From positions 1 through 34,539 of the forward strand of contig CAISDL010000074.1 in the NCBI GenBank assembly GCA_903884065.1: a DNA stretch of 34,539 nt, written 5' to 3'. A model generated the notes under the pieces. The model saw nothing but the letters and a program-made list of their open reading frames with translations, was not told the DNA's origin and made no database searches. Below, piece after piece: positions 15,732-25,700 of the stretch (its first letter is position 1; every line of letters starts with the position of its first letter). Source of the stretch: an uncultured Actinomycetes bacterium. GTDB lineage: Bacteria; Actinomycetota; Actinomycetes; Mycobacteriales; Mycobacteriaceae. Both the position numbers and the translations under genes were made by a program.

Positions 15732-18700
15732 GTGACGCAAGCTCGGGCGAACTACCGAACCGCCCGGCTTGTCGCACTCATCGCCGGCCTCCTCGGAGCG
15801 GCGCTGGCGATCCTCACCCCGTTCCTTCCGGTCAAGCAGACCACCGCACAACTGGACTGGCCGCAGAACGGGACGCTGAGCAGTGTCACCGCACCGTTGA
15901 TCGGCTACGTGGCGACCGACCTGTCGATCAGCGTGCCGTGTCAGGCCGCCGCAGGGCTGACCGCCGACACCACCGGACCCGACACTGGCAGAACGGTGCT
16001 GCTGTCGACGGTCCCCAAGCAGGCACCCAAGGCCGTCGACCGCGGCCTGCTGATCCAACGCGTCAACAACGACCTCGTGGTCGTCGTCCGCAACACCCCG
16101 GTGGTGGTGGCGCCGATGAGCCAGGTGCTCAGCCCGGCCTGCCAGAAGCTGACCTTCAGCGCCCATGCCGACACAGTGACCGGCGAATTCGTCGGCCTCA
16201 CCACAGGCACCGACAGCGACGATCCCGGTGCACCACTGCGCGGCGAGCGCGGCGGTTACGACTTCCGCCCCCAGATCGTCGGGATCTTCACCGACCTGTC
16301 CGGCCCGGCCCCACCCGGGCTGAGCGTCGCGGCCACCGTCGACACCCGGTACAGCCTGGCGCCGACGGCTCTGAAGATGGCCGCGATGGCGCTCGGGCTG
16401 CTCGCCACATGCGTGTCGCTGATCGCCCTGCACATCCTCGACACCTCCGACGGCACCCGGCACCGCCGGCTGCTGCCGGCCCGCTGGTGGTCGATGAACG
16501 CACTGGACGGACTCGTGGTGGCCGTCCTGGTGTGGTGGCACTTCGTCGGAGCCAACACCTCCGACGACGGTTACATCCTGACCATGGCACGGGTGTCGGA
16601 GAGCTCCGGGTACATGGCCAACTACTACCGCTGGTTCGGCACCCCGGAGTCCCCGTTCGGCTGGTACTACGACCTGCTGGCGATGTGGGCGCACGTCAGC
16701 ACGGCCAGCATCTGGATGCGGCTGCCCACCCTGCTGATGGCCCTGGCCTGCTGGTGGCTGATCAGCCGTGAGGTGATCCCGCGACTCGGGCGCCCGGTCA
16801 AGCACAGCCGCGCGGCCGCCTGGACGGCCGCCGGCATGTTCCTGGCGTTCTGGCTGCCGCTCAACAACGGCTTGCGCCCCGAGCCGATCATCGCCCTGGG
16901 CATCCTGGCGACCTGGTGCTCGGTGGAGCGCGGCGTGGCCACCAGCCGGTTGCTACCGGTGGCGATCGCCTGCATCATCGGGGCACTGACGCTGTTCTCC
17001 GGCCCCACCGGGATCGCCTCGATCGGCGCCCTGCTGGTGGCCGTCGGACCGCTGCGCACGATCCTGCATCGGCGCTCGCGGCGGTTCGGCCTGATGCCGT
17101 TGCTGGCACCGATTCTGGCGGCGGCCACGGTGACGATCATCCTGATGTTCCGCGACCAGACCTTCGCGAGCGTGGCGCAGGCCAACGCCCTCAAGCGGGC
17201 GGTGGGGCCGAGCCTGAGCTGGTTCGACGAGCACACCCGCTACGAGCGGCTGATGATGGCCACGCCGGACGGGTCCATCGCGCGCCGCTTCGCGGTGCTG
17301 GCTTTGATTGTGGCGCTGGCTGTTTCGGTGGCGGTGATGCTGCGCCGCGGGCACATTCCCGGCACCGCCGTCGGCCCGAGTCGGCGCATCATCGGCATCA
17401 CCGTGATCTCATTCGTCGCGATCATGTTCACGCCCACCAAATGGACCCACCATTTCGGGGTGTTCGCCGGGCTAGCCGGATCGCTGGGCGCGCTGGCCGC
17501 CATCGCGGTGGCGCCGGCGGTGATGCGATCGAGGCGCAATCGCTGGGTATTCGCCGCGGCGGTGCTGTTCATCACCGCACTGGCGTTCGCCAGTGTCAAC
17601 GGCTGGTGGTACGTCTCCAATTTCGGGGTGCCGTGGTCGAATCAGATGCCGGAGTTCCGGCTCGGCTTCGCGACCGTCCTGCTCGGGATGTCGGTTGCGG
17701 CACTGCTGATCGCGGCCTGGACCCATTTCTCCGGGCGCGAGGACGCACCGGCAGGCCGGCACTGGTGGTCCCGACTGCCCGCCTCACCGCTGGCCGTGGT
17801 GGCATGGCTGCTGGTGGTCTTCGAAGTCGCCTCGCTGACCCTGGGCATGATCAACCAGTACCCGGCATGGTCGGTCGGGCGGTCGAACCTGCAGGCGCTC
17901 ACCGGCAAGACCTGCGGGCTGGCCGACGACGTGCTGGTCGAGTCGGATCCCAACGCCGGGATGCTGCGGCCGGTCAACATTCCCGTCGCCGACGCACTGG
18001 GATCGGCGAGCGCAGAAGGCTTCTCGCCCAATGGAATTCCCACCGACATCTCCACTCTGATCGAGCCGCCCGCCAGCGGGAACTTCATCGGCGTCGGCGC
18101 CGCCGACTCCGGTGGCGGCGGATCGGCCCCGGAAGCCGGGACCGAGGGCGGCGCCCCGGTGGCACCCGGGGTGAACGGCTCGCGCGCCCCGCTGCCCTAC
18201 GGCCTCGACCCGGCGACCACCCCGGTGCTGGGCAGCTGGCGGGCCGGGGCGCAGCGGCCGGCCCGGCTGCGGTCGGCCTGGTACCGGCTGCCCGCCCGGG
18301 ACACCCTCGGCGATGACTCCGCACCCCTGGTGGTGATCTCGGCGGCCGGCCGCTTCGATCAGGACGAGGTCACCGTCCAGTGGGCGACCGACGCGCAGGC
18401 CGCGGCCGGCAAGGCGGGCGGATCACTCGGATTCGCCGACATCGGCTCGGTCCCGGCCTGGCGGAACCTGCGGGCCCCGCTCACGGCGATCCCCGAGGAC
18501 GCGACACTGATCCGGGTGGTCGCCGTCGACGACGACCTGTCGCCGCAGCACTGGATCGCCGTCACGCCGCCGCGGATCCCCAAACTGCGGACCCTTCAGC
18601 AGGTGGTCGGCTCCGCGGATCCGGTGCTGCTGGACTGGCTGGTCGGATTGGCCTTCCCCTGTCAGCGTCCGTTCGGGCACTCCAACGGGGTCACCGAGGT

Positions 18701-18968
18701 GCCGCGGTGGCGCATCCTGCCGGACCGCTTCGGCGCGGACTCCAACTCCCCGGTGATGGACAACATCGGCGGCGGTCCGCTGGGGATCAGCGAACTGCTG
18801 TTCCGGGCCACCACGGTGCCCACCTATCTGAAGGACGACTGGTTCCGCGACTGGGGGTCCCTGCAGCGACTGAGGCTGTACTACCCGGACGCGACGCCCG
18901 CCCGGCTGAATCTCGGCACCGCCACCCGCAGCGGCCTGTGGAGTCCGGCCCCGCTGCGCCCGACGTAA
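15732..18968 (+). CDS. embC: Arabinosyltransferase EmbC
   Basis: 1078-aa GT-C arabinosyltransferase that builds the arabinan of lipoarabinomannan from decaprenyl-phosphoryl-arabinose. It has an N-terminal membrane helix, a first periplasmic jelly-roll domain, about 13-15 membrane segments, and a C-terminal carbohydrate-binding domain ending in TRSGLWSPAPL. The catalytic acidic pair is D278-D279 in NTSDDGYILTMARV. Identity to M. tuberculosis EmbC is obvious throughout, including FTPTKWTHHFGVFAG and NGWWYVSNFGVPW. GTG 15732 gives an N-terminus about 20 residues shorter than Rv3793; the frame stays open to 15333, but that region overlaps vapBC antisense. No ribosome site is seen, so leaderless initiation from the TACGAT promoter is likely. 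Confidence 0.95.
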   Translation: MTQARANYRTARLVALIAGLLGAALAILTPFLPVKQTTAQLDWPQNGTLSSVTAPLIGYVATDLSISVPCQAAAGLTADTTGPDTGRTVLLSTVPKQAPKAVDRGLLIQRVNNDLVVVVRNTPVVVAPMSQVLSPACQKLTFSAHADTVTGEFVGLTTGTDSDDPGAPLRGERGGYDFRPQIVGIFTDLSGPAPPGLSVAATVDTRYSLAPTALKMAAMALGLLATCVSLIALHILDTSDGTRHRRLLPARWWSMNALDGLVVAVLVWWHFVGANTSDDGYILTMARVSESSGYMANYYRWFGTPESPFGWYYDLLAMWAHVSTASIWMRLPTLLMALACWWLISREVIPRLGRPVKHSRAAAWTAAGMFLAFWLPLNNGLRPEPIIALGILATWCSVERGVATSRLLPVAIACIIGALTLFSGPTGIASIGALLVAVGPLRTILHRRSRRFGLMPLLAPILAAATVTIILMFRDQTFASVAQANALKRAVGPSLSWFDEHTRYERLMMATPDGSIARRFAVLALIVALAVSVAVMLRRGHIPGTAVGPSRRIIGITVISFVAIMFTPTKWTHHFGVFAGLAGSLGALAAIAVAPAVMRSRRNRWVFAAAVLFITALAFASVNGWWYVSNFGVPWSNQMPEFRLGFATVLLGMSVAALLIAAWTHFSGREDAPAGRHWWSRLPASPLAVVAWLLVVFEVASLTLGMINQYPAWSVGRSNLQALTGKTCGLADDVLVESDPNAGMLRPVNIPVADALGSASAEGFSPNGIPTDISTLIEPPASGNFIGVGAADSGGGGSAPEAGTEGGAPVAPGVNGSRAPLPYGLDPATTPVLGSWRAGAQRPARLRSAWYRLPARDTLGDDSAPLVVISAAGRFDQDEVTVQWATDAQAAAGKAGGSLGFADIGSVPAWRNLRAPLTAIPEDATLIRVVAVDDDLSPQHWIAVTPPRIPKLRTLQQVVGSADPVLLDWLVGLAFPCQRPFGHSNGVTEVPRWRILPDRFGADSNSPVMDNIGGGPLGISELLFRATTVPTYLKDDWFRDWGSLQRLRLYYPDATPARLNLGTATRSGLWSPAPLRPT

Positions 18969-18976
18969 CCCGTCTC

Positions 18977-19023
18977 GCCACCTCGGGGCGTTTTCGTGCG
19001 CTCAGCGCTCGGTGGCGCCCCGA
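18977..19023. promoter_or_regulatory. Overlapping alternative stems in the embC-embA gap
   Basis: GCCACC (18977-18982) can pair with GGTGGC (19011-19016), while the adjoining TCGGGGCG (18983-18990) can pair with CGCCCCGA (19016-19023). The two pairings share base 19016 and are arranged so that they cannot simply stack into one stem. They would form at the embC 3' end. A terminator, an attenuator or a chance GC-rich structure are all possible; the TTTT at 18991-18994 lies inside the loop. Confidence 0.4.
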
Positions 19024-19027
19024 AACG

Positions 19028-19046
19028 ACCGGGCTACCGGCCCGGT
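19028..19046. terminator. Hairpin between embC and embA
   Basis: ACCGGGC (19028-19034) and GCCCGGT (19040-19046) form a perfect 7-bp stem with a 5-nt loop. It ends 27 nt before the embA -10 hexamer. There is no T-tract, as is common for mycobacterial hairpins. It may end embC transcripts or act as an operator-like site upstream of the embA promoter. Confidence 0.4.
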
Positions 19047-19073
19047 GTCACCTGACCCGGTGATCCCGTCGCC

Positions 19074-19079
19074 TACCAT
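19074..19079 (+). promoter_or_regulatory. embA(B) promoter -10 hexamer
   Basis: TACCAT occupies -14 to -9 relative to the embA GTG at 19088. Bases at -16, -12, -11 and -8 are all C. Those are the positions where substitutions in the M. tuberculosis embC-embA gap are associated with ethambutol resistance. A C-to-T change at -12 would turn TACCAT into TATCAT, a stronger -10. The match of positions is seen here; the resistance data are recalled. Confidence 0.6.
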
Positions 19080-19087
19080 CGACCATC

Positions 19088-22000
19088 GTGCCCAGAGTCA
19101 GCAGGGATTCCAGCCCGGGGGCCGCGCTGGGTACTCACCCTTCCGACTCCGCGGGCGTCGCCCGGCTCATCGCCATCCTCGCCGGCCTGGCCGGCATCGT
19201 CCTGTGCGCCCTGACACCGCTGCTGCCGGTCACCCAGACCACGGCCACCATCGTCTGGCCGCAGGCCCCCGGACCCGGGGGAACGGTCGGAAACATCACC
19301 GCACCGCTGGTCTCGGGCGCCCCCGAAGCACTCCAGGCGTCAATCCCCTGCGTGGCCATCGCCACCCTGCCGCCCGATGGCGGGGTCGCGTTCTCCACCA
19401 ACCCGGCCAACGGGATCGACGCGGCGCGCAACGGCCTGTTCGTCCGGGCCGGCGCCGACTCGGTCGTCGTCGCGTTCCGGGACACGGTGGCCGCGGTCGC
19501 CCCGCGCGCGGCGGTCGCTTCCGGAACCTGCAGCACCATCAACGTCTGGGCCAATCCGGGCGGTGTGGGCGCGGAGTTCGTCGGGATCCCCGGCGCGACG
19601 GGCACCCTGCCGCCCGATAAGAAGCCGCAGGTGACCGGGGTCTTCACCGACTTGAAGCTGCCGACGCCAGGGCCCGCGACATGGGGTCCGGCGCTTTCGG
19701 CGCGCATCTCGGTCGACACCCGCTTCATCACCAGCCCCACCCCCCTCAAACTCGCCGTCATGGTGGTCGGCGTGCTGTGCGTCATCGCCTCGATCGCCGC
19801 ACTGGCGGTCCTGGACGGCCGGCGGCCGCGCGTCCCGGGCGCGCGCCGCGGGTGGCTGCGGCACTGGCCGGTCGACCTCGGTGTGATCGGCACCCTCGTG
19901 TTCTGGCACTTCCTCGGAGCGATCTCCTCCGACGACGGTTACAACCTGACCATCGCCCGCGTCTCCGGCGAGGCCGGCTACAACGCCAACTACTACCGGT
20001 ACTTCGGAGCGGGCGAAGCGCCGTTCGACTGGTATCAGTCGGTCCTGGCCCATCTCGCATCGGTCAGCACCGCGGGCATCTGGATGCGGCTGCCGGCGCT
20101 GGCCGCGGCGATCGGCAGTTGGCTGATCCTGTCGCGCGGGGTGCTGCCGCGACTGGGTTCGGGCCGCGGCGGACTCGATCAGAACCGGGTGGCCGTCGCC
20201 ACCGGCGGTGCGGTGTTCCTTGCCGCCTGGCTGCCGTTCAACAACGGACTGCGGCCCGAGCCGCTGATCGCCGTCGGCGTGCTGGCGGTGTGGATGCTGG
20301 TCGAGCGCACGGTGGCGACCAGCAGGCTCGCGCCGACCGCGGTCGCGATCGTGGTGGCGGTCTTCTGCGTGACGCTTGCCCCGCAGGGCCTGGTGGCCGT
20401 CGCTCCCCTGCTCGTGGGCGCCCGGGCGATCGCCCGGATCATCGGGCGCCGCCGGGCGCGGGACGGCGCGCTGGCGCCGCTGGCCGTGCTGGCCGCTGCA
20501 CTGTCGGTGTTCTTCGTGGTGGTGTTCCGCGACCAGAGTCTGGCCACGGTCGCCGAGTCGGTGCGCATCAAATACGTTGTGGGCCCGACGATCTCGTGGT
20601 ACCAGGACTTCCTCCGGTACTACTTCCTCACCGTGGAGGAACAGCCCGAAGCCTCGCTGACCCGTCGGTTCGCCATCCTGGTGATGCTGGTGTCCATGTT
20701 CGTGATGCTGGTGATGCTGCTGCGCAAGGGGCACGTGGCCGGACTGGCGCGCGGACCGTTGTGGCGGCTGATCGGCAGCACCGCACTGGGTCTGTTGCTG
20801 CTGACCTTCACCCCCACCAAGTGGGCGGTCCAGTTCGGCGGCTTCGCGGGCCTGGCCGCGGCACTGGGCGCGGTGACGGCGTTCGCCTTCGCCACGGTGG
20901 GTCTGCACAGCCGGCGAAACCTCGCCCTGTACGTGACCGCTCTGCTGTTCGTCGTCGCGTTGGCGACGGCAGGACCCAACGGCTGGTTCTACGTCGGCAA
21001 CTACGGGGTGCCGTGGTACGACCGCTCACCGGTCCTGGTGCACCGTCCGGTGACGTCGATGTTCCTGGCACTGGCCATCATCACCGCGCTGATCGCCGGT
21101 TGGCTGCACTACCGGATCGACTACGCGGGGCATACCGAGGTGGCCGACACCCGCCGCAACCGCCTGCTGGCGTCCACCCCACTGCTGGCCGTGTCGCTGA
21201 TCATGGTGCTGCTCTCGATCGGGTCGATGGCCAAGGGGTTCGTCCAGCGCTATCCCGCATACACAATCGGCAAGGCGAACCTGGCGGCGCTGACGTCTGG
21301 CTTGTCGACGTCGAGTTGCGCGATGGCCGACGAGGTTCTGGTGGAGGCCGACCCCAACGCCGGAATGCTCAAACCCGCCCCGGGCCAGACCTGGGGCAGG
21401 TACGGCCCGCTGGGCGGGGAGAATCCCGTCGGCTTCACCCCCAACGGAGTCAGCGATAACCTCGATCCGGTCGCGCCGTTCATCGCCAACCCCGGCACCG
21501 TCAACTCCGACGGCTCGCCGAACAAGGCGAACTGGGGCATCGGTTTCTCCGGCGGCACCGGCGGCGGCTACGGCCCGGTCGGGGTGAACGGGTCAAAGGT
21601 GTTCCTGCCCTTCGGCCTTGACCCCAAGACCACCCCGGTGATGGGCAGTTACAAGGAGAACACGCTGGCCGCCAAGGCCACCTCCGCGTGGTACGAGTTA
21701 CCGCCACGCAGCCCGGATCGGCCGCTGGTCACCGTCGCCGCCGCCGGCGCGATCTGGTACTACGACTCCGAGGGCGAGTTCCACTACGGGCAGTCGCTGA
21801 AGTTGCAGTGGGGAGTCCGTCAGTCCGACGGCACTGTCAAGGCACTGGAGAAGGTCTATCCCATTGACACCCAGGAGCAATTGGCCTGGCGCAACCTGCG
21901 TTTCCCACTGAAGGACGCTCCGCCGGAGGCGAACGTGGCCCGCATCGTCGCCGACGATCCGAACCTGTCCAACGAGCAGTGGTTCGGCTTCACACCGCCG

Positions 22001-22408
22001 CGGGTTCCGGTGCTGCAGACCGCACAGAAATTCCTCGGTACCGGAACCCCGGTGCTGATGGACATCGCCAGTGCGGCCCACTTCCCGTGCCAGCGGCCGT
22101 TCTCCGAGCATCTGGGCGTCGCCGAGTTGCCGCAGTACCGCATACTGCCCGACCTCAAACAGGTTGTGGTGTCGTCGAACTTGTGGCAGTCCGCGCGCGC
22201 GGGCGGGCCGTTCCTGTTCATCCAGGCGCTCCTGAGCACGTCGACGGTGCCGACCTACCTGGACAACGACTGGTACCGCGACTGGGGCGCCCTCGAGCGC
22301 TACAACCGCGTCGTGCCCGCAACGCAGGCCCCTAACGCCGTCATCGACCAAGGCTCCCAACGGGTTTACGGATGGAGCCGTAACGGACCGATCAGGGCGC
22401 TCCCCTGA
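19088..22408 (+). CDS. embA: Arabinosyltransferase EmbA
   Basis: 1106-aa partner of EmbB in arabinogalactan arabinan synthesis; the EmbA-EmbB heterodimer forms the terminal branched hexa-arabinoside. The domain layout matches EmbC: N-terminal helix, periplasmic jelly-roll domain, membrane core, C-terminal carbohydrate-binding domain. The acidic pair is D282-D283 ([14 protein letters not shown]). Further family segments are [15 protein letters not shown] and [15 protein letters not shown], and the protein ends GPIRALP as M. tuberculosis EmbA does. GTG 19088 follows a TACCAT promoter by 8 nt with no ribosome site, suggesting a near-leaderless start. It lies 119 nt after embC. embB starts 12 nt after its stop, so the two are co-transcribed. 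Confidence 0.95.
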   Translation: MPRVSRDSSPGAALGTHPSDSAGVARLIAILAGLAGIVLCALTPLLPVTQTTATIVWPQAPGPGGTVGNITAPLVSGAPEALQASIPCVAIATLPPDGGVAFSTNPANGIDAARNGLFVRAGADSVVVAFRDTVAAVAPRAAVASGTCSTINVWANPGGVGAEFVGIPGATGTLPPDKKPQVTGVFTDLKLPTPGPATWGPALSARISVDTRFITSPTPLKLAVMVVGVLCVIASIAALAVLDGRRPRVPGARRGWLRHWPVDLGVIGTLVFWHFLGAISSDDGYNLTIARVSGEAGYNANYYRYFGAGEAPFDWYQSVLAHLASVSTAGIWMRLPALAAAIGSWLILSRGVLPRLGSGRGGLDQNRVAVATGGAVFLAAWLPFNNGLRPEPLIAVGVLAVWMLVERTVATSRLAPTAVAIVVAVFCVTLAPQGLVAVAPLLVGARAIARIIGRRRARDGALAPLAVLAAALSVFFVVVFRDQSLATVAESVRIKYVVGPTISWYQDFLRYYFLTVEEQPEASLTRRFAILVMLVSMFVMLVMLLRKGHVAGLARGPLWRLIGSTALGLLLLTFTPTKWAVQFGGFAGLAAALGAVTAFAFATVGLHSRRNLALYVTALLFVVALATAGPNGWFYVGNYGVPWYDRSPVLVHRPVTSMFLALAIITALIAGWLHYRIDYAGHTEVADTRRNRLLASTPLLAVSLIMVLLSIGSMAKGFVQRYPAYTIGKANLAALTSGLSTSSCAMADEVLVEADPNAGMLKPAPGQTWGRYGPLGGENPVGFTPNGVSDNLDPVAPFIANPGTVNSDGSPNKANWGIGFSGGTGGGYGPVGVNGSKVFLPFGLDPKTTPVMGSYKENTLAAKATSAWYELPPRSPDRPLVTVAAAGAIWYYDSEGEFHYGQSLKLQWGVRQSDGTVKALEKVYPIDTQEQLAWRNLRFPLKDAPPEANVARIVADDPNLSNEQWFGFTPPRVPVLQTAQKFLGTGTPVLMDIASAAHFPCQRPFSEHLGVAELPQYRILPDLKQVVVSSNLWQSARAGGPFLFIQALLSTSTVPTYLDNDWYRDWGALERYNRVVPATQAPNAVIDQGSQRVYGWSRNGPIRALP

Positions 22409-22420
22409 GATGAGGTGCGC

Positions 22421-25400
22421 ATGACACAGACTCTCGCCGCATCCGCCCGCGAATCCGACCACCAGGTCAACGTCACCCGATGGGTGGCGATCGTGGCCGG
22501 GCTGCTGGGTTTCGTGTTGTCGGTGCTGACTCCACTGCTGCCGGTGGTGCAGACCACGGCGACGCTGAACTGGCCGCAGGGCGGCCAGTTGGCCAACGTG
22601 ACGTCCCCGCTGATCTCGCTGTCGCCGGTCTCGATGACGGCGACGGTGCCCTGCGAGGCGATCCGGTCGATGCCCCCCAAGGGGGGCATGGTGCTGGGCC
22701 TGGCCCCGCAGAAGGCGAAGGACGCCGGCCTCAACTCGTTGTTCGTGACGGTGGACGCCCAGCGCGTGACCATCGCTGATCGCAACGTGGTGATCGCCAG
22801 CGTCCCGCGCGCGAAAGTGGTTGCGCCGGAATGCCAGCGGATCGAGATCAGCTCCTCGGAGAAGGGCACCTTCGCCTCCTTCATCGGACTGCCACCCAGT
22901 GCCGACTACCAGGATCTGGACGCCGAGGAGAAGGAGGACTCTCCGCAGACCGGATACGACCACCTGCGCAGCGGGTTCGCCGACCCCAATCTGCGGCCGG
23001 GAATCGTCGGGGTGTTCACCGACCTGACCGGTCCGGCGCCGGCCGGTCTGAACGTCTCGGCGACCATCGACACCCGGTTCACCACCCGGCCGACGACGCT
23101 GAAACTGGCGGCGATGTTGCTGGCGATCGCCGCCACCATCGTGGCGGTGGTCGCGTTGTGGCGCCTGGACAGGCTCGACGGACGTCGCATGCACCGGCTG
23201 ATCCCCACGCGCTGGCGAACCTTCACCGCCGTCGACGTGACGGTGGTCGGCGCCTTCCTGGTCTGGTACGTGATCGGGGCCAACTCCTCCGACGACGGCT
23301 ACATCCTGGGCATGGCCCGGGTCGCCGAGCGTGCGGGCTACATGTCGAACTACTTCCGCTGGTTCGGCGTGCCCGAGGACCCGTTCGGCTGGTACTACAA
23401 CGTCCTGGCGTTGATGACGCACGTCAGCACCGCGAGCCTGTGGATCAGGCTGCCCGATCTGGTGTGCGCGCTGATCTGCTGGCTGCTGCTGTCCCGCGAG
23501 GTGCTGCCCCGCCTCGGGCCCGCCGTGGCGGGCAGCCGCGCGGCGCTGTGGGCCGCCGGTCTGGTGCTGCTGGCCGCCTGGATGCCGTTCGACAACGGCC
23601 TGCGCCCCGAGGGCCAGATCACCACCGGCGCGCTGATCACCTACGTGCTCATCGAGCGCGCCATCACATCCGGGCGGCTCACCCCGGCCGCCCTGGCGAT
23701 CATCACCGCGTCGTTCACCCTCGGGATCCAGCCGACCGGCTTGATCGCCGTGGCCGCCCTGCTGGCCGGCGGCCGCCCCATCCTGCGAATCCTGATGCGC
23801 CGCCGGGCGACTGTGGGCACCTTGCCGCTGATCGCGCCCCTGCTCGCCGCGGGGACGGTGATCCTCACCGTGGTCTTCGCCGACCAGACCCTGGCAACGG
23901 TGCTGGAAGCTACCCGGATCCGCACCGACATCGGTCCCAGCCAGCCCTGGTACACCGAGAACCTGCGGTACTTCTACCTGATCCTGCCGACGGTGGACGG
24001 TTCCCTGTCACGGCGATTCGGCTTCCTGATCACCGCCCTGTCGTTATTCATCTCGACGTTCGTCATGCTGCGCCGCAAGCGGGTTCCCGGTGTGGCCCGG
24101 GGTCCGGCCTGGCGGCTGATGGGCGTGATCTACGCGACGATCTTCTGTCTGATGTTCACCCCCACCAAGTGGGTGCACCACTTCGGCCTCTTCGCCGCAG
24201 TCGGCGCCGCGGTGGCCGCACTGGCGACGGTCCTGGTGTCGCCCGCGGTGCTGCGCTGGTCGCGTAACCGGATGACGGTCGTCACCGCAGTGCTGTTCCT
24301 GCTCGCACTGACCTTCGCCACCACCAACGGCTGGTGGTACGTCTCCAGCTACGGCATCCCGTTCAACAACACGATGCCCAAGATCGCCGGAATCAGCGTC
24401 AGCGCAATCTTCCTGGCGCTCTTCGTACTTGCGGCGCTCTATACCGTGTGGCTGCACATCACCGCCCGCCCCCACGGCGAGGGCCGTCTGACCCGCGCGC
24501 TCACCGCGGCCCCACTCATGCTCGCCGCCGGCTTCATGGTGGTGGTGAATCTGGCGTCGATGACTGCGGGAATGATCCGGCAGTACCCCACCTTCTCCAA
24601 CGGGTGGTCGAACGTGAAGGCACTGGCCGGCGGTTGCGGCCTGGCCGACGACGTGCTCGTCGAGCCCGATCCCAATGTCGGATTCCTGACACCGCTGCCC
24701 GGAACCTACGGAAAGCTCGGGCCATTGGGCGGAACCAAGGCGGTCGGTTTCAGCCAGAACGGTGTGCCGGAAAAGATCGTCGCCGAGGCGATCCGGGTCA
24801 ATAATCCGACGCCCGGGATCGATCACGACTGGGAGGGCCCGTTCAAGCTCGCCAAGCCGGGTGTCAACGGATCCACGGTTCCGCTGCCCTACCAACTCGA
24901 CCCCGCGCGGGTTCCGATGGCCGGCAGCTACGTCGACACCGGCCAGCAGGAGAGCCAGCTGACGTCGGCCTGGTACCCGTTGCCGCCCAACGATGACGGC
25001 CACCCGTTGGTGGTGGTGACCGCCGCGGGCACCATCGCCGGCAACAGCGTGCTCAACAACCACACCGACGGCCAGACGGTCGAATTGGAGTACGGCAAGC
25101 CCGGGCCCGACGGTGCTCCGGTCGCCGCCGGCCGGGTCGAGCCCTATGACCTGGGCCCGGCTCCGTCGTGGCGGAACCTGCGCTTCGCGCGGTCGCAGAT
25201 GCCCGCTGACGCCACCGCGATTCGCATTGTGGCCCAGGACAAGTCGCTGTCCCTCGGGGACTGGGTGGCGGTCACCCCGCCTCGGGTTCCGGAGTTGCGC
25301 ACGGTGCAGGAGTTCGTCGGCTCAGAAGATCCGGTGTTGATGGACTGGGCGGTGGGCCTGGCCTTCCCGTGCCAGCAACCCATGCTGCATTCCAACGGCG

Positions 25401-25681
25401 TGACCCAGGTGCCGAAGTTCCGCATCACCCCGGACTACCTCGCCAAGAAGCAGGACACCGACACCTGGGAGGACGGCCGCAACGGCGGACTGCTGGGCAT
25501 CAGCGACCTGTTGTTGCGGGCCCATGTGATGTCCACCTACCTCTCCCATGACTGGGGCCGGGACTGGGGTTCACTGCGCAAGTTCGACACCATCGTCGAC
25601 GCGACTCCGGCGAAGTTGGAGTTGGGTAGCGCGACCCGCAGCGGCCTGTGGAAGCCGGGGAAGATCAGGATCAAGGCCTAG
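22421..25681 (+). CDS. embB: Arabinosyltransferase EmbB (ethambutol target)
   Basis: 1086-aa EmbB with the same GT-C architecture as EmbC and EmbA. The acidic pair is D291-D292 in NSSDDGYILGMARV. The methionine of this motif is M298 (ATG at 23312-23314), equivalent to M306 of M. tuberculosis, the main ethambutol-resistance site, and is wild type here. The equivalents of G406 (LRPEG) and Q497 (GPSQ) also match the susceptible sequence. ATG 22421 is chosen because GAGG lies 5 nt upstream; the GTG at 22415 is an alternative and would add two residues. It has a predicted loop insertion DYQDLDAEEKEDSPQTGYDH in the first periplasmic domain that I do not recall in M. tuberculosis EmbB. A 145-aa membrane protein gene follows after 19 nt. 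Confidence 0.95.
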   Translation: MTQTLAASARESDHQVNVTRWVAIVAGLLGFVLSVLTPLLPVVQTTATLNWPQGGQLANVTSPLISLSPVSMTATVPCEAIRSMPPKGGMVLGLAPQKAKDAGLNSLFVTVDAQRVTIADRNVVIASVPRAKVVAPECQRIEISSSEKGTFASFIGLPPSADYQDLDAEEKEDSPQTGYDHLRSGFADPNLRPGIVGVFTDLTGPAPAGLNVSATIDTRFTTRPTTLKLAAMLLAIAATIVAVVALWRLDRLDGRRMHRLIPTRWRTFTAVDVTVVGAFLVWYVIGANSSDDGYILGMARVAERAGYMSNYFRWFGVPEDPFGWYYNVLALMTHVSTASLWIRLPDLVCALICWLLLSREVLPRLGPAVAGSRAALWAAGLVLLAAWMPFDNGLRPEGQITTGALITYVLIERAITSGRLTPAALAIITASFTLGIQPTGLIAVAALLAGGRPILRILMRRRATVGTLPLIAPLLAAGTVILTVVFADQTLATVLEATRIRTDIGPSQPWYTENLRYFYLILPTVDGSLSRRFGFLITALSLFISTFVMLRRKRVPGVARGPAWRLMGVIYATIFCLMFTPTKWVHHFGLFAAVGAAVAALATVLVSPAVLRWSRNRMTVVTAVLFLLALTFATTNGWWYVSSYGIPFNNTMPKIAGISVSAIFLALFVLAALYTVWLHITARPHGEGRLTRALTAAPLMLAAGFMVVVNLASMTAGMIRQYPTFSNGWSNVKALAGGCGLADDVLVEPDPNVGFLTPLPGTYGKLGPLGGTKAVGFSQNGVPEKIVAEAIRVNNPTPGIDHDWEGPFKLAKPGVNGSTVPLPYQLDPARVPMAGSYVDTGQQESQLTSAWYPLPPNDDGHPLVVVTAAGTIAGNSVLNNHTDGQTVELEYGKPGPDGAPVAAGRVEPYDLGPAPSWRNLRFARSQMPADATAIRIVAQDKSLSLGDWVAVTPPRVPELRTVQEFVGSEDPVLMDWAVGLAFPCQQPMLHSNGVTQVPKFRITPDYLAKKQDTDTWEDGRNGGLLGISDLLLRAHVMSTYLSHDWGRDWGSLRKFDTIVDATPAKLELGSATRSGLWKPGKIRIKA

Positions 25682-25700
25682 TGACTCCGCCGGAGCCGAG

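Noticed and set aside
21698..23422. 574-aa minus-strand frame opposite embA/embB
   Set aside because: It spans the embA-embB junction antisense and is histidine/arginine-rich without domain features.
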